Assembly: GCA_001515955.1 (NCBI GenBank) | Contig: LOES01000238.1 | Span: 1-36,042 of the forward strand | Source: Clostridia bacterium BRH_c25 | Lineage (GTDB): Bacteria > Bacillota_A > Clostridia > Lutisporales > Lutisporaceae | Length of the DNA: 36,042 bases | Direction of reading: 5' to 3' | In this document: positions 1 to 9,098 of the stretch, piece by piece | Layout of the letters: the number at the start of each line of letters is the position of its first letter | How positions within the stretch are numbered: position 1 is the stretch's first letter | The notes under the pieces: generated by a model | Databases searched by the model: none | Told to the model about the DNA's origin: nothing | Seen by the model: only the letters and a program-made list of their open reading frames with translations | Made by a program: the position numbers and the translations under genes

Positions 1-195
1 CCGCCAAACAAAGGACCTCGACTTGTGGCTGGTATGGCACTTGCTATTGAACCCATGGTAAACTTGGGCAAATATGCAGTCAAGGTGCTAAAGGACGGTT
101 GGACAGTCGTGACGGCTGATGGAAAGCCATCGGCACATTATGAGAATACAATTGTTATTACCAATGGCAAGCCTGAGATATTAACGCTTTTGTAG
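1..195 (+). CDS. map: Methionine aminopeptidase, C-terminal part (5' end outside window)
   Basis: Frame 1 is open from the first base to TAG at 193-195 and encodes the last 64 residues of a type I methionine aminopeptidase, the enzyme that removes N-terminal Met from new proteins. Visible family marks are AIEPMV, which carries a metal-ligand Glu, and [11 protein letters not shown] near the end, which carries the last metal-ligand Glu. The window edge removes the N-terminal part with the other ligands. It lies upstream of the KOW gene and infA, the standard Firmicute order, and is probably co-transcribed with them. Confidence 0.95.
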   Translation, partial: PPNKGPRLVAGMALAIEPMVNLGKYAVKVLKDGWTVVTADGKPSAHYENTIVITNGKPEILTLL

Positions 196-214
196 GTCAT
201 CGAAAGGTGAATAT

Positions 215-478
215 ATGCAGGATTTAAGTATAGGGCAGATAGTAATATCAACTGCCGGACGGGATAAAGATCATAAATTCGTTGTTTTATGTATAATTGA
301 TGACCAGTATGTCTATATTTCTGATGGAGGCATTAGAAAGCTTGAAAAGCCCAAACGGAAGAAAATAAAGCATCTTAGAAAGCTGAATCATGTTGCCGGG
401 GAAATAAAAGACAAATTGGAATCATGTGAGAAGCTTAATAACAGCGAGATCAGGAAACTGTTAAAATCTATTGATTGA
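215..478 (+). CDS. KOW-domain RNA-binding protein (L14e-like)
   Basis: An 87-residue basic protein between map and infA. Residues 1-45 look like a KOW-type beta-barrel ([18 protein letters not shown], then VYISDGG), followed by a Lys/Arg-rich segment ([12 protein letters not shown]) and a short helical tail. Firmicutes commonly carry a small KOW protein annotated as ribosomal L14E/L6E/L27E-like at this site, for example ybzG of B. subtilis. RNA or ribosome binding is inferred from that family and the charge; the exact role is unknown. The start follows the map stop by 19 bp with a GAAAGG motif upstream. The stop is 28 bp before infA. Confidence 0.8.
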   Translation: MQDLSIGQIVISTAGRDKDHKFVVLCIIDDQYVYISDGGIRKLEKPKRKKIKHLRKLNHVAGEIKDKLESCEKLNNSEIRKLLKSID

Positions 479-506
479 TATCGGGAACAGGAGGTCTGAT
501 TACCTT

Positions 507-856
<350 letters not shown>

Positions 857-949
857 AACCAATTTAGGGAGCGCGGCTGGCCCGTCTAAAAGGGTGTTCC
901 CAGTTGATTTTATTATAAACTATAAACCAAGTAGGAGGTGCAAGTACTA

Positions 950-1318
950 ATGGCGAGAATTGCCGGTGTTGACTTACCACGTGACAAAAGAACAGAAATT
1001 GGTCTGACATATATATTTGGTATTGGAAGAGCAACATCAAACAAGATTTTGGCAGAAGCAGGTGTAAGTCCTGATACAAGAATAAAGGATCTGACTGAAG
1101 CTGAAATAGGTAGATTAAGAGAAGTAATAGATAGGAAATATAAGGTTGAAGGCGACCTGAAAAGAGACACAGCTTTAAATATAAAAAGATTAATGGAAAT
1201 TGGATGCTACAGGGGATTACGTCACAGAAGAGGCCTTCCAGTTAGGGGACAGAGAACAAAGACAAACGCAAGGACAAGGAAAGGTCCCAAAAAGACTGTT
1301 GGTGTAAGAAGAAAGTAG
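950..1318 (+). CDS. rpsM: 30S ribosomal protein S13
   Basis: 122 residues starting [15 protein letters not shown]13 sits in the head of the 30S subunit and contacts the P-site tRNA and the large subunit through bridges. The helix-two-turn-helix core ([11 protein letters not shown]), the [14 protein letters not shown] segment and the basic tail ending KKTVGVRRK are all present. A GTG at 938 is in frame but lies inside the AGGAGGTG ribosome site at 933-940, so the ATG at 950 is the start. The 93-bp gap after rpmJ is longer than the other gaps nearby. Confidence 0.98.
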   Translation: MARIAGVDLPRDKRTEIGLTYIFGIGRATSNKILAEAGVSPDTRIKDLTEAEIGRLREVIDRKYKVEGDLKRDTALNIKRLMEIGCYRGLRHRRGLPVRGQRTKTNARTRKGPKKTVGVRRK

Positions 1319-1337
1319 TTAAAGGAGGTTTGCTTGA

Positions 1338-1736
1338 ATGGTAGCAAAGCCAAAGGCTAAGAAAACTAGAAAAAGAAGAGAAAGAAAGAATGTTGAGAGG
1401 GGAGCTGCACATATACAGTCCACTTTTAACAATACCATAGTTACTTTGACGGACAGCGTGGGAAATGCACTGTCTTGGTCCAGCGCCGGTTCACTTGGCT
1501 TTAGAGGATCAAAGAAGAGCACGCCCTTTGCTGCACAGATGGCAGCTGAAGTTGCTGCAAAAGGTGCAATGGAACATGGTCTTAAGATAATAGAGGTATT
1601 TGTTAAAGGACCTGGTGCAGGCAGAGAAGCAGCGATAAGATCACTTCAAGCTGCGGGACTCGAAGTCAGCCTTATAAAGGATGTTACTCCGATACCTCAC
1701 AACGGTTGTAGACCGCCAAAGCGTAGAAGAGTTTAG
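1338..1736 (+). CDS. rpsK: 30S ribosomal protein S11
   Basis: 132 residues, typical length. S11 lies on the 30S platform near the mRNA exit and helps form the E site. Recognisable segments are [44 protein letters not shown] and the C-terminus [21 protein letters not shown] lies 8-9 bases before the ATG. The gap to rpsM is 19 bp, so they are co-transcribed. Confidence 0.98.
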   Translation: MVAKPKAKKTRKRRERKNVERGAAHIQSTFNNTIVTLTDSVGNALSWSSAGSLGFRGSKKSTPFAAQMAAEVAAKGAMEHGLKIIEVFVKGPGAGREAAIRSLQAAGLEVSLIKDVTPIPHNGCRPPKRRRV

Positions 1737-1756
1737 TTATTGAGGAGGTGTGATAG

Positions 1757-2383
1757 ATGGCAAGATATACAGACGCTAAGTGCAGACTTTGCAGAAGAGA
1801 AGGATCTAAGCTTTATCTAAAGGGTGATCGCTGTTATACAGATAAATGTGCTATTGCTAGAAGGGCTTATGCTCCTGGACAACATGGACAGAGCAGAAAG
1901 AAAATGTCCGGATATGGCATACAGCTCAGAGAAAAGCAAAAAGTCAGAAGAATATACGGCATACTTGAGAAACAGTTCAGAGACTACTTTGCAGAAGCTG
2001 AAAGACGGAAGGGTGTAACAGGTGAAAACCTCTTAAGACTTCTGGAACTCAGACTTGACAATGTAGTGTACAGAATGGGCTTTGGTGAATCAAGAGCCGA
2101 AGCAAGACAGCTTGTCAGGCACGGGCATTTTACAGTGAATGGTGGGAAGGTGGATATACCATCCTATCAAACAGGTCTTAACGACCTTATCGCTGTAAGA
2201 CCGAGCAGCAAGAGTACAGAGAAGTTCAAAGGGCTTGCAGAAAATTCCGCAAGCAAGACAGCCCCACAGTGGTTGTCAGTAAATGCGGAAATGATGGAAG
2301 CAAGAATAATTGCTCTTCCAGTTAGAGAAGATATTGACCTTCCAATAGAAGAGCATCTCATCGTCGAGTTGTATTCAAGATAA
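1757..2383 (+). CDS. rpsD: 30S ribosomal protein S4 (zinc-type N-terminus)
   Basis: 208 residues. S4 nucleates 16S rRNA folding in the 30S subunit and helps keep decoding accuracy. The N-terminus carries four cysteines (Cys9, Cys12, Cys26, Cys31), the zinc-binding version of S4. The S4 RNA-binding domain follows at about residues 95-155 ([12 protein letters not shown], then [14 protein letters not shown]). The start ATG has GAGGAGGTG upstream. Placement between rpsK and rpoA is the common clostridial order; in B. subtilis rpsD lies elsewhere. Confidence 0.98.
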   Translation: MARYTDAKCRLCRREGSKLYLKGDRCYTDKCAIARRAYAPGQHGQSRKKMSGYGIQLREKQKVRRIYGILEKQFRDYFAEAERRKGVTGENLLRLLELRLDNVVYRMGFGESRAEARQLVRHGHFTVNGGKVDIPSYQTGLNDLIAVRPSSKSTEKFKGLAENSASKTAPQWLSVNAEMMEARIIALPVREDIDLPIEEHLIVELYSR

Positions 2384-2496
2384 TGAGCTCCAGTGCAGCA
2401 TAAATAATAAGATATGTAGACTCTTTGATTTATTGAATGGATCAGTTACCCTCAGAATGTTTTTTAATGCTATAGATAAAAGGAGGGTTTTGTCGG

Positions 2497-3444
2497 ATGA
2501 TTGAAATAGAAAAGCCCAAAATAGAATGCATTGAGATGTCGGATGATTATACTTTTGGAAAGTTTATTGTGGAGCCTCTGGAAAGAGGTTACGGCACTAC
2601 ACTTGGGAATTCGTTGAGAAGAATATTGCTTTCATCTCTTCCCGGTGTAGCTGTCACATCTATCAAGATTGATGGTGTGCTCCATGAGTTTTCCACTATT
2701 CCTGGCGTAGCAGAAGATGTGACTGAAATAATATTGAATATCAAGAACCTTGCGCTTAAAATGCACGGGGATAATACCAAGATAATCAAGATAGACGTCC
2801 AGGGTGAAAGGGAAATAAAGGCTGGAGATATCATCTGTGATGCTGATATCGAAATCATGAACGAGGATCTTCATATAGCCACTCTTGATGAAGGTCATAG
2901 ATTCTATATGGAAATGACTGTAGAAAAGGGTAGAGGATATCAGACATCAGAGAAAAATAAACAGCCGGGACAGCCAATAGGACTGATTCCGATAGATTCA
3001 ATTTTCACGCCGGTTAGAAAGGTTAACTACCTGATTGAGAATACAAGGGTAGGTCAGGTTACTGATTTTGACAAGCTGGTGCTTGAAGTATGGACAAATG
3101 GTACAATAAAGCCGGATGAATCAATAAGCTTCGGTGCCAAGATACTCAGTGAACATTTGAAGTTATTCATAACCTTGACTGAGCATGTTGGCAGTGTAGA
3201 AATAATGGTGGAGAAGGAAGAAGACAAGAAAGAAAAGGTTCTTGAAATGACTATTGAAGAACTGGACCTTTCGGTCAGATCCTTTAACTGCCTGAAGAGA
3301 GCCGGTATAAATACAGTTGAAGAGCTTACCCAGAGGACAGAGGAAGATATGATGAAGGTAAGAAATCTGGGTAAGAAATCATTGGAGGAAGTGCAGCAGA
3401 AGCTTGAAGCCCTTGGCTTGGGCTTGAAGATGAGCGAGGAATAA
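2497..3444 (+). CDS. rpoA: DNA-directed RNA polymerase subunit alpha
   Basis: 315 residues, full length. The N-terminal dimerisation domain (about 1-230) shows [19 protein letters not shown] and [12 protein letters not shown], the region that scaffolds beta and beta'. A charged linker (KEEDKKEKV, about 240-250) leads to the C-terminal domain at about 255-315 ([28 protein letters not shown]), which binds UP elements and activators. AAGGAGGG lies upstream of the ATG. It is preceded by a 113-bp gap after rpsD and followed 47 bp later by rplQ. Confidence 0.98.
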   Translation: MIEIEKPKIECIEMSDDYTFGKFIVEPLERGYGTTLGNSLRRILLSSLPGVAVTSIKIDGVLHEFSTIPGVAEDVTEIILNIKNLALKMHGDNTKIIKIDVQGEREIKAGDIICDADIEIMNEDLHIATLDEGHRFYMEMTVEKGRGYQTSEKNKQPGQPIGLIPIDSIFTPVRKVNYLIENTRVGQVTDFDKLVLEVWTNGTIKPDESISFGAKILSEHLKLFITLTEHVGSVEIMVEKEEDKKEKVLEMTIEELDLSVRSFNCLKRAGINTVEELTQRTEEDMMKVRNLGKKSLEEVQQKLEALGLGLKMSEE

Positions 3445-3491
3445 TCTTTCAATGCACATAAACGATATATTGAACAAAAGGAGGTATTGCA

Positions 3492-3833
3492 ATGGCTGGA
3501 TATAGAAAGCTGGGACGTCCTACTGATCAGAGAAAAGCCATGCTTAGAAATTTAGTTACTTCTTTTCTTGAGCATGGGAGAATGATGACTACAGGGACAA
3601 GGGCGAAAGAAACCCAGAGCATTGCCGAAAAGATGATAACTCTCGGCAAACGCGGTGACCTGCATGCAAAACGTCAGGCCTTAGAATATATAACAAAAGA
3701 AGATGTAGTTAAGAAATTGTTTGATGAGATAGCGCCAAAGTACAAGGAGAGAAACGGTGGCTACACAAGAATAGCAAAAGTTGCTCCAAGACGCGGCGAT
3801 GCAGCAGAAGTAGTTGTATTGGAATTAGTTTAG
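3492..3833 (+). CDS. rplQ: 50S ribosomal protein L17
   Basis: 113 residues with the L17 signature at the start ([20 protein letters not shown]) and a typical C-terminus ([18 protein letters not shown]). L17 lies near the peptide exit tunnel of the 50S subunit. An AAAGGAGG site lies 8 bases before the ATG. A hairpin with a short T-run follows at 3860-3888, so this is probably the last gene of the alpha operon. Confidence 0.98.
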   Translation: MAGYRKLGRPTDQRKAMLRNLVTSFLEHGRMMTTGTRAKETQSIAEKMITLGKRGDLHAKRQALEYITKEDVVKKLFDEIAPKYKERNGGYTRIAKVAPRRGDAAEVVVLELV

Positions 3834-3859
3834 AAAGCAAAAATTATATCTAATAATTA

Positions 3860-3888
3860 GGGATTAAGTGACTGCTTAGTCCCGTTTT
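3860..3888 (+). terminator. Rho-independent terminator after rplQ
   Basis: A 9-bp stem (GGGATTAAG with CTTAGTCCC, one G-T pair) with a six-base loop, followed by GTTTTG. It lies 26 bp after the rplQ stop. The T-run is short, so some read-through into ecfA1 is possible. Confidence 0.75.
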
Positions 3889-3897
3889 GCTATGGAT

Positions 3898-3919
3898 GGC
3901 GTTTTGCGCGCAAAACGCC
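3898..3919. repeat. 22-bp perfect palindrome
   Basis: GGCGTTTTGCG followed by its exact reverse complement CGCAAAACGCC. It follows the rplQ terminator in the intergenic mosaic before ecfA1. There is no T-run, so it is not a standard terminator. It could be a mobile repeat arm or a protein-binding site. Confidence 0.8.
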
Positions 3920-3920
3920 G

Positions 3921-4011
3921 GGCACGAGGCACGAGGATTCAGGCAAAGCTTCGAAGCATTGCTTAAACCTATTGCCCATTGCTATAAGTCGAGGCGGGTA
4001 AAGCACCCGCC
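3921..4011 (+). repeat. Intergenic repeat mosaic upstream of ecfA1
   Basis: Three short elements follow one another. First is a tandem heptamer, GGCACGA twice, at 3921-3934, ending in GGATT. Second is a copy of the shared CTTCGAAG..TTGCTTAA module at 3947-3966, which recurs near 6614 and 9199. Third is a GC-rich hairpin, GGCGGGT with ACCCGCC, at 3993-4011, just before the ecfA1 ribosome site. A possible weak promoter, TTGCTT at 3959-3964 and TATAAG at 3983-3988 with an 18-bp spacer, lies inside the mosaic. Confidence 0.6.
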
Positions 4012-4031
4012 CGGGAGAAGAAGGAATTAAT

Positions 4032-4871
4032 ATGGCAAATATGATTACCACAGAAAATGTAAAATTTGAATACAGCACTCACAGCGGCAGCACTAATATA
4101 GCGTTGGATGAAATAAACATCAGTATAGGTAAGGGTGAGTTTGTAGCTATTCTCGGGCACAATGGATCGGGAAAGTCTACACTTGCGAAGCACTTCAATG
4201 CACTGCTGCTGCCCAGTGGCGGTACTGTATATGTAAAGGGAATGAATACAAAGGAAGAAAAGCTTTTGTGGAATATCAGACAGACAGCAGGTATGGTATT
4301 CCAAAATCCCGATAACCAGATAGTAGCCACCATAGTTGAAGAAGATGTGGCCTTTGGTCCTGAAAACCTGGGGATTGAGCCTTCTCTGATAAGAAAAAGA
4401 GTAGATGAATCCATAAAGACAGTGGAAATGACCGAATATGCAACCCACAGCCCGCACCTCCTGTCCGGAGGTCAAAAGCAAAGAGTGGCAATAGCCGGAA
4501 TTATAGCCATGAAGCCGGAATGCATTATTCTTGATGAGCCTACTGCACTTCTTGACCCATCGGGCAGAAAGGAAGTGCTTGATACCATTATAAAGCTTAA
4601 TAAGGAAGACGGGATAACCATAGTTCTTATTACCCATTACATGGATGAAGCGATAAAGGCAGACAGGATATGCGTCATGAGAAGCGGTAAGATTATTATG
4701 GAAGGAAAGCCCAAGGACATATTCAAGGAAGTGGAAGCAGTCAAGAATGCAGGACTTGATGTTCCTCAGGTTACGGAATTGAGCTACAGGTTGAGTAAGG
4801 AGGGGGTCAAGCTGCCTCCGGATATTCTGACTGTCGAAGAAATGGTGGTGGAGCTATGCCGGTTAAAGTAG
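4032..4871 (+). CDS. ecfA1: ECF transporter ATPase A1
   Basis: 279 residues. One of two ATPases that drive energy-coupling-factor transporters, which import vitamins and metals using interchangeable substrate-binding S components. Walker A is at 42-50 (GHNGSGKST), the Q-loop Gln at 91 (VFQNPDNQ), the signature LSGGQ at 144-148 and Walker B at 165-170 (IILDEP), with an H-loop in LITHYMDE. The start ATG follows GAGAAGAAGGA. The last 16 bases overlap ecfA2, a sign of translational coupling. Confidence 0.93.
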   Translation: MANMITTENVKFEYSTHSGSTNIALDEINISIGKGEFVAILGHNGSGKSTLAKHFNALLLPSGGTVYVKGMNTKEEKLLWNIRQTAGMVFQNPDNQIVATIVEEDVAFGPENLGIEPSLIRKRVDESIKTVEMTEYATHSPHLLSGGQKQRVAIAGIIAMKPECIILDEPTALLDPSGRKEVLDTIIKLNKEDGITIVLITHYMDEAIKADRICVMRSGKIIMEGKPKDIFKEVEAVKNAGLDVPQVTELSYRLSKEGVKLPPDILTVEEMVVELCRLK

Positions 4872-5704
4872 AAAATCTGACACACATATATATGAAGGAC
4901 TCAGTCTTTGAGCATGTAGCTATAGATAATATCAGCTTCGAAATACAAGATGGGGAATTCATTGGCTTGATTGGTCATACAGGCTCAGGGAAGTCAACCC
5001 TGATTCAACATCTGAACGGACTGTTGAAGCCTGACAGCGGAAAGATATTTGTTGATGGGGCTGAGTTGAATACCAAGGATGTACAGATGAAGAAAATCAG
5101 GCAGAAGGTAGGTTTGGTTTTTCAATATCCCGAATACCAGCTTTTTGAAGAAACGGTGTACAAGGATGTTGCCTTTGGCCCTCAGAATCTGGGTTTAAGC
5201 GAAGATGAGGTTGACAAAAGGGTTCGGGAAGCTATTGATCTTGTAGGTCTGAATTTTGACATGATAAGTAATATATCGCCTTTTGAACTCAGTGGTGGCC
5301 AAAAAAGAAGAGCAGCCATTGCCGGAGTGCTGGCCATGGAGCCTGGAGTGTTGATATTGGATGAGCCTGCTGCAGGGTTGGATCCCAAGGGCAGAGATGA
5401 AATTCTGGGTGGAATAAAAGCACTCCATGAAAAGCAAAAAATCACAGTGGTGCTGGTATCACACAGTATGGAGGATATAGCCAACCTGGTGGATAAGGTA
5501 TTGGTTATGAACAAAGGCAAAATTGCATTCTTTGATACTCCAAGAAATATTTTTAAGGAAGCTGAAACTCTTGAAAAGATTGGGCTGGGTGTTCCCCAGG
5601 TAACTTATCTTGTAAGGGAGCTAAGAAAAAAAGGGTTTGAAATATCTGACTGTATTAATATAGATGAAGCAAAAAATGAGCTGCTGAAGCTTTTTAAGAG
5701 GTAA
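4856..5704 (+). CDS. ecfA2: ECF transporter ATPase A2
   Basis: 282 residues, the partner ATPase of EcfA1; the two form a heterodimer bound to EcfT. Walker A is at 40-48 (GHTGSGKST), with [10 protein letters not shown] at the Q-loop, signature LSGGQKRR and Walker [12 protein letters not shown]. The ATG lies inside the end of ecfA1. The stop is 5 bp before ecfT, so the three genes form one unit. Confidence 0.93.
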   Translation: MPVKVENLTHIYMKDSVFEHVAIDNISFEIQDGEFIGLIGHTGSGKSTLIQHLNGLLKPDSGKIFVDGAELNTKDVQMKKIRQKVGLVFQYPEYQLFEETVYKDVAFGPQNLGLSEDEVDKRVREAIDLVGLNFDMISNISPFELSGGQKRRAAIAGVLAMEPGVLILDEPAAGLDPKGRDEILGGIKALHEKQKITVVLVSHSMEDIANLVDKVLVMNKGKIAFFDTPRNIFKEAETLEKIGLGVPQVTYLVRELRKKGFEISDCINIDEAKNELLKLFKR

Positions 5705-5709
5705 TAAAT

Positions 5710-6501
5710 ATGATTAAGGATATTACCATTGGACAATATATTCCCGGGGATACCCCGATACATAACCTGGACCCCAGAATTAAGATAATTATAACCTTTG
5801 CTTTCATAACATTATTATTTTTGGTTGGGAATTATTTTTCATACCTGTATATTGTTGCATTCATGGGTTTGGTGCTTACACTTTCAAAGATTTCATTGAA
5901 GTTCATATTTAAAGGTCTGAAACCGCTGATGGTAATAATTTTGCTGACAGTGGCACTTAATACCTTCATGACACAAGGGGAAGTGCTTTATAGGGTATTT
6001 GGTCTTGCAATTACACGGGAAGGTTTGTACCAAGCGGGATTTATGGGATTAAGACTGGTATTTCTAATAACGGGAGCATCTCTCCTTACTCTGACAACAT
6101 CTCCTATCGCTTTGACCGACGGTATAGAAAAGCTGTTGAACCCCTTTAAGAAGATAGGAGTGCCTGCTCATGAGCTGGCAATGATGATGACTATAGCACT
6201 GCGGTTTATTCCAACCCTTCTGGAGGAAACAGACAAGATTATGAAGGCACAAATGGCAAGAGGTGCAGATTTTGAAACAGGGAATCTGATAAATCGCGCC
6301 AAGGCAATGGTGCCGCTGCTAGTACCGTTATTCATAAGCGCTTTTAGAAGAGCCGATGAGCTGGCACTTGCAATGGAGGCAAGATGCTACAGGGGCGGTG
6401 AGCAAAGGACCAGAATGAAGCAGCTGAAGCTGGAGTTCAGAGATTACAGTGCGATGCTTATCACAGCAGCATTTTGCTTCTTAGTGGTTTGGAGTAGGTA
6501 A
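5710..6501 (+). CDS. ecfT: ECF transporter transmembrane component EcfT
   Basis: 263 residues with several hydrophobic helices (about 25-60, 68-85, 105-127 and 240-260). EcfT is the membrane scaffold joining the two ATPases to the S component. The cytoplasmic coupling helices carry the family's short Ala-Arg-Gly type motifs: QMARGADF near 180 and EARCYRGG near 223. No S component is encoded in the window, as expected for a shared (group II) module in Firmicutes, where S proteins are encoded elsewhere. Confidence 0.93.
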   Translation: MIKDITIGQYIPGDTPIHNLDPRIKIIITFAFITLLFLVGNYFSYLYIVAFMGLVLTLSKISLKFIFKGLKPLMVIILLTVALNTFMTQGEVLYRVFGLAITREGLYQAGFMGLRLVFLITGASLLTLTTSPIALTDGIEKLLNPFKKIGVPAHELAMMMTIALRFIPTLLEETDKIMKAQMARGADFETGNLINRAKAMVPLLVPLFISAFRRADELALAMEARCYRGGEQRTRMKQLKLEFRDYSAMLITAAFCFLVVWSR

Positions 6502-6504
6502 CAC

Positions 6505-6637
6505 TACCCTAGGGTAAGGCTACGAAGCGGTTGCGCGTTTCGCGTTTCGAGTTGCGAGTGGTAGGGAACGACGCCCCCGTCGTTCCGTTGTAGGGGCGGC
6601 CATTGGCCGTCCGGAGGCTTTGGAGAATTTTTGTTAA
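6505..6637 (+). repeat. Intergenic repeat mosaic between ecfT and truA
   Basis: The 150-bp gap is almost wholly repeats. A palindrome TACCCTAGGGTA lies at 6505-6516. GGTTGCGCGTTTCG at 6529-6542 recurs inverted at 9240-9253. Hairpin type A lies at 6561-6587 (stem GGAACGAC/GTCGTTCC), also found at 8657-8683. Hairpin type B lies at 6590-6613 (stem GGGCGGCC/GGCCGTCC, one G-T pair), also at 9174-9197. It runs directly into the shared GAGGCTT...TTAA module at 6614-6637. The truA ribosome site lies just beyond. Confidence 0.8.
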
Positions 6638-6651
6638 GCAGGTATGCATAA

Positions 6652-7401
6652 ATGAGAAATATAAAGCTGACAATCGAATACGATGGGACTAATTACTGTG
6701 GGTGGCAGGTGCAGGAGAATGGGCCGTCAATTCAGGCAGAGATTGAGAAGGCTCTGCAGGTGACAACCGGTGAAAAAATCAGGATAAACGGTTCGGGCAG
6801 GACTGATGCAGGAGTACATGCCAGAGGACAGGTTGCCAATTTCACAACAGGCAGCACTATTCCCCAGGAAAAGTTTGCCTATGCCTTGAACAGCCTGCTT
6901 CCGCGGGATATCGTAATAAAGGATTCGGTAGAAGTGCCTGCTGATTTTCATGCGAGATACAGTGCTGTGGGAAAAAAGTATAGCTATCTTGTCGTTAATA
7001 GCAAATTTCCTTCTGCACTGCTTAGGAACTATGCATATCATACAGGCTATTGTGAAAGATTAGATATAGATAGGATTGAGAAGGGTGCAGAAGCCTTTAT
7101 TGGCACTTACGACTTTTTGGGATTCATGTCCACGGGCAGCAAGGTTTCTGATACTGTAAGGACAATATATGAACTTTCAATAAAAAAAGAAAAGGAACTG
7201 ATTCGTTTTAATTATAAGGGCAATGGTTTTTTGTACAATATGGTCCGCATCATTACAGGCACGCTCTTATATGCAGGAATAGGCAAAATAAATCCGGAGG
7301 ACATAAAGGAAATCATAATGTCAAAGAACAGGGACAGAGCCGGTATAACTGTTCCGGCATGCGGTTTGTATTTGGAAGAGGTATACTATAATTTGTCTTG
7401 A
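6652..7401 (+). CDS. truA: tRNA pseudouridine(38-40) synthase TruA
   Basis: 249 residues, normal length. It converts uridines 38-40 of the tRNA anticodon arm to pseudouridine. The catalytic Asp is Asp52 in GSGRTDAGVHA. Other family segments are IEYDGTNYCGWQ at the start, FHARYSAVGKKYSY and FLYNMVRIITGTLL. The ATG follows CAGGTATGCATAA, a weak ribosome site supplied by the end of the repeat mosaic. The stop TGA is inside the -35 box of the rplM promoter. Confidence 0.96.
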   Translation: MRNIKLTIEYDGTNYCGWQVQENGPSIQAEIEKALQVTTGEKIRINGSGRTDAGVHARGQVANFTTGSTIPQEKFAYALNSLLPRDIVIKDSVEVPADFHARYSAVGKKYSYLVVNSKFPSALLRNYAYHTGYCERLDIDRIEKGAEAFIGTYDFLGFMSTGSKVSDTVRTIYELSIKKEKELIRFNYKGNGFLYNMVRIITGTLLYAGIGKINPEDIKEIIMSKNRDRAGITVPACGLYLEEVYYNLS

Positions 7402-7426
7402 CACGCGTGGTTCAATGTATTACAAT
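7398..7426 (+). promoter_or_regulatory. Sigma-A promoter of rplM-rpsI
   Basis: TTGACA at 7398-7403, a 17-bp spacer and TACAAT at 7421-7426: near-consensus. The -35 box overlaps the truA stop codon. The predicted transcript starts near 7433, leaving a leader of about 215 bases before rplM. Confidence 0.85.
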
Positions 7427-7431
7427 ATTAT

Positions 7432-7630
7432 ATGTTGCGGATGGTGATTCATTAGCCCCGAATCACTTGCGGCATATTAATATGAATAGACTAGACAACA
7501 TGCAGTACGTTGAATTATATAAAACATACTCCTTTTTTGCTGGGGAGCGGCTTGCTTTTGTGATTGTGGGACACAAATGACGGTGGTAAAGTCAGTATTA
7601 AGAGGATGTAGTACGATTTTTAATTATCTA
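7432..7630 (+). promoter_or_regulatory. Structured 5' leader of rplM (L13-leader candidate)
   Basis: This stretch has no convincing gene. An outer pair ATGTTG (7432-7437) with CAACAT (7496-7501) encloses a perfect 7-bp hairpin GTGATTC/GAATCAC (7444-7450 with 7460-7466) and a palindrome CATATTAATATG. Further on, TTTGTG...CACAAA can pair. L13 leaders that act in autoregulation are a known Firmicute RNA class. Assignment to that class is inference from position and structure; I could not match its consensus. Confidence 0.5.
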
Positions 7631-7647
7631 GACAAGGAGTGAAGAAA

Positions 7648-8082
7648 ATGAAGTCTTATATACCAAGAGCCGAGGATGTGCAGAGAAAATGGTATGTAGT
7701 TGACGGAACCGACAAGGTTCTCGGGCGACTTGCAAGCGAAGTTGCAAAGATATTGAGAGGTAAGAATAAGCCGATATATACACCTCACGTTGATACAGGT
7801 GATCACGTAATAATTATAAATTGCGACAAGGTTGTGCTTACTGGCAAGAAGCTTGACCAGAAGATGCACAGGACTGTAACAACCCGTCCTGGCAGTATGA
7901 AGGAGACTCCATATAGAAAGTTCATGGCTGAACAGTCTGACAAAGCCGTATATGAAGCAATTAGAGGCATGCTTCCTAAAAACAGCTTGGGCAGAAAAAT
8001 GCTTAAAAAGTTAAGAGTGTACAAGGGTGCTGAACATGAGAATGAAGCTCAGATGCCTGAAGCTCTTGAACTGGACATATAG
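7648..8082 (+). CDS. rplM: 50S ribosomal protein L13
   Basis: 144 residues starting [20 protein letters not shown]13 is an early-assembly protein of the 50S subunit. Family segments are [16 protein letters not shown], the [19 protein letters not shown] stretch and [19 protein letters not shown] at 7639 is in frame but lies in the AAGGAG site at 7634-7639, so the ATG at 7648 is the start. It is followed 21 bp later by rpsI, the universal partner gene. Confidence 0.97.
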   Translation: MKSYIPRAEDVQRKWYVVDGTDKVLGRLASEVAKILRGKNKPIYTPHVDTGDHVIIINCDKVVLTGKKLDQKMHRTVTTRPGSMKETPYRKFMAEQSDKAVYEAIRGMLPKNSLGRKMLKKLRVYKGAEHENEAQMPEALELDI

Positions 8083-8103
8083 GTTTGAAAGGAGGAAGTA
8101 ACT

Positions 8104-8499
8104 GTGGCGAAGAAGGTTCAGTATTTTGGAACAGGAAGAAGAAAGCACTCCGTTGCGAGAGTTAGACTGGTTCCTGGAGAAGGTAAAATTGTAATTAACA
8201 ATAGAGAGATAGATGACTATTTTGGTTTGGAAACATTGAAGCTTATCGTTAGACAACCCCTGGTTCTTACAGAAACGCTTTCAAGGTTTAATGTTTTGGT
8301 AAATGTTGTTGGCGGTGGCTTTACAGGCCAGGCAGGTGCTATAAGACATGGTATTTCCAGAGCGCTTTTGGAAGCTGATAAGGAGCTTAGACCGATGCTT
8401 AAGAAAGCAGGATTCCTTACTAGAGATCCAAGGATGAAGGAAAGAAAGAAGTACGGACTCAAAAAAGCAAGAAGAGCTCCCCAGTTCTCAAAACGTTAA
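8104..8499 (+). CDS. rpsI: 30S ribosomal protein S9
   Basis: 131 residues with a GTG start 8 bases after AAAGGAGG. S9 lies in the 30S head, and its C-terminal tail reaches the P-site tRNA. Typical features are [35 protein letters not shown] and the basic C-terminus ending QFSKR. It is the last gene of the L13-S9 unit; a terminator follows. Confidence 0.97.
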   Translation: MAKKVQYFGTGRRKHSVARVRLVPGEGKIVINNREIDDYFGLETLKLIVRQPLVLTETLSRFNVLVNVVGGGFTGQAGAIRHGISRALLEADKELRPMLKKAGFLTRDPRMKERKKYGLKKARRAPQFSKR

Positions 8500-8519
8500 G
8501 AATTACAATACAGAGGTCA

Positions 8520-8546
8520 AGAGAAGGTATTATGCCTTCTCTTTTT
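8520..8546 (+). terminator. Rho-independent terminator after rpsI
   Basis: AGAGAAGG pairs with CCTTCTCT (8 bp, seven-base loop), followed by a T-run at 8542-8546. It lies 21 bp after the rpsI stop. Confidence 0.9.
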
Positions 8547-8555
8547 GTATGACTT

Positions 8556-8572
8556 AGATACGAGATACGAGG
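8556..8572 (+). repeat. Tandem heptamer AGATACG x2
   Basis: Two copies of AGATACG at 8556-8562 and 8563-8569, ending AGGAAT. It has the same layout (tandem 7-mers closed by GAGGA-N-T) as 3921-3938 and 9099-9126, but a different 7-mer. The bases that follow, to about 8593 (GTGGGACGCTGGAG), also resemble those after the 9099 copy. Confidence 0.6.
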
Positions 8573-8619
8573 AATAAGTGGGACGCTGGAGTGCTGGTGG
8601 TAAGTGATATGTGTTAAAA

Positions 8620-8648
8620 ACGACAAATCATAATAAATTTGATATAAT
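8620..8648 (+). promoter_or_regulatory. Promoter of the MazG-like gene
   Basis: ACGACA at 8620-8625, a 17-bp spacer and a perfect TATAAT at 8643-8648. The -35 matches TTGACA at four of six bases. The transcript would begin at or just inside the type A hairpin at 8657-8683. Confidence 0.6.
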
Positions 8649-8656
8649 AATACCAT

Positions 8657-8683
8657 GTAGGGAACGACCCCCGTGTCGTTCCG
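8657..8683 (+). repeat. Type A hairpin repeat, second copy
   Basis: GTAGGGAACGAC, a six-base loop, then GTCGTTCCG. The 8-bp stem is identical to the copy at 6561-6587 but the loop sequence differs. It falls in the 5' untranslated region of the MazG-like gene. Confidence 0.8.
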
Positions 8684-8743
8684 CAATAAAAATGCCGCAA
8701 TAAGGATGGTTCACAACAAAATATATTAATTGGAGGATTCTCA

Positions 8744-9073
8744 ATGGATAAATTCGAAGGTACCGAGTTCAAGAGCATCAGCTTGCCCAGGCTTAACAAT
8801 CTTAAGCCGAATATTGAATCCACAGCTTTGAAGCTGATGGAGGAAGCGGGGGAATTGGCGCAGCTTATCGGGAAGTATAGGGGACTCAATGGCGAAAACT
8901 GTAAAATGGAAGAAAAGCAGGCAATAGACAGAATAGCAGAGGAACTGCTGGATGTTGCCCAAGTAGCGATTTCCATGATGTTTGTGCTGGAGGAAAGCTA
9001 CTCAATAGATATTCAGAATAAAGTCAAAAGTCATATTGAGAAGCTGATCAGGAAAGGGTACATTAAAGGCTGA
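8744..9073 (+). CDS. MazG-like nucleotide pyrophosphohydrolase
   Basis: 109 residues of all-alpha NTP-PPase type. These enzymes hydrolyse nucleoside triphosphates to monophosphate and pyrophosphate, often as house-cleaning of non-canonical nucleotides. The metal-binding pattern is seen: MEEAGELAQL (about 32-41), then after a spacer EELLDVAQVAISMM (about 66-79), giving the EExxE and ExxD pair. The start has TTGGAGG 8 bases upstream. It stands alone with its own promoter. The substrate cannot be told. Confidence 0.8.
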   Translation: MDKFEGTEFKSISLPRLNNLKPNIESTALKLMEEAGELAQLIGKYRGLNGENCKMEEKQAIDRIAEELLDVAQVAISMMFVLEESYSIDIQNKVKSHIEKLIRKGYIKG

Positions 9074-9098
9074 TTGGCCTGGTTACGTGGTCGAGACA

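Noticed and set aside
3969..4637. A 222-codon minus-strand frame over ecfA1
   Set aside because: It is antisense to an intact ABC ATPase gene; its composition follows from the coding strand.
7398..7580. A 60-codon open frame in the rplM leader
   Set aside because: It starts inside the promoter -35 box, has no ribosome site and overlaps the base-paired leader.
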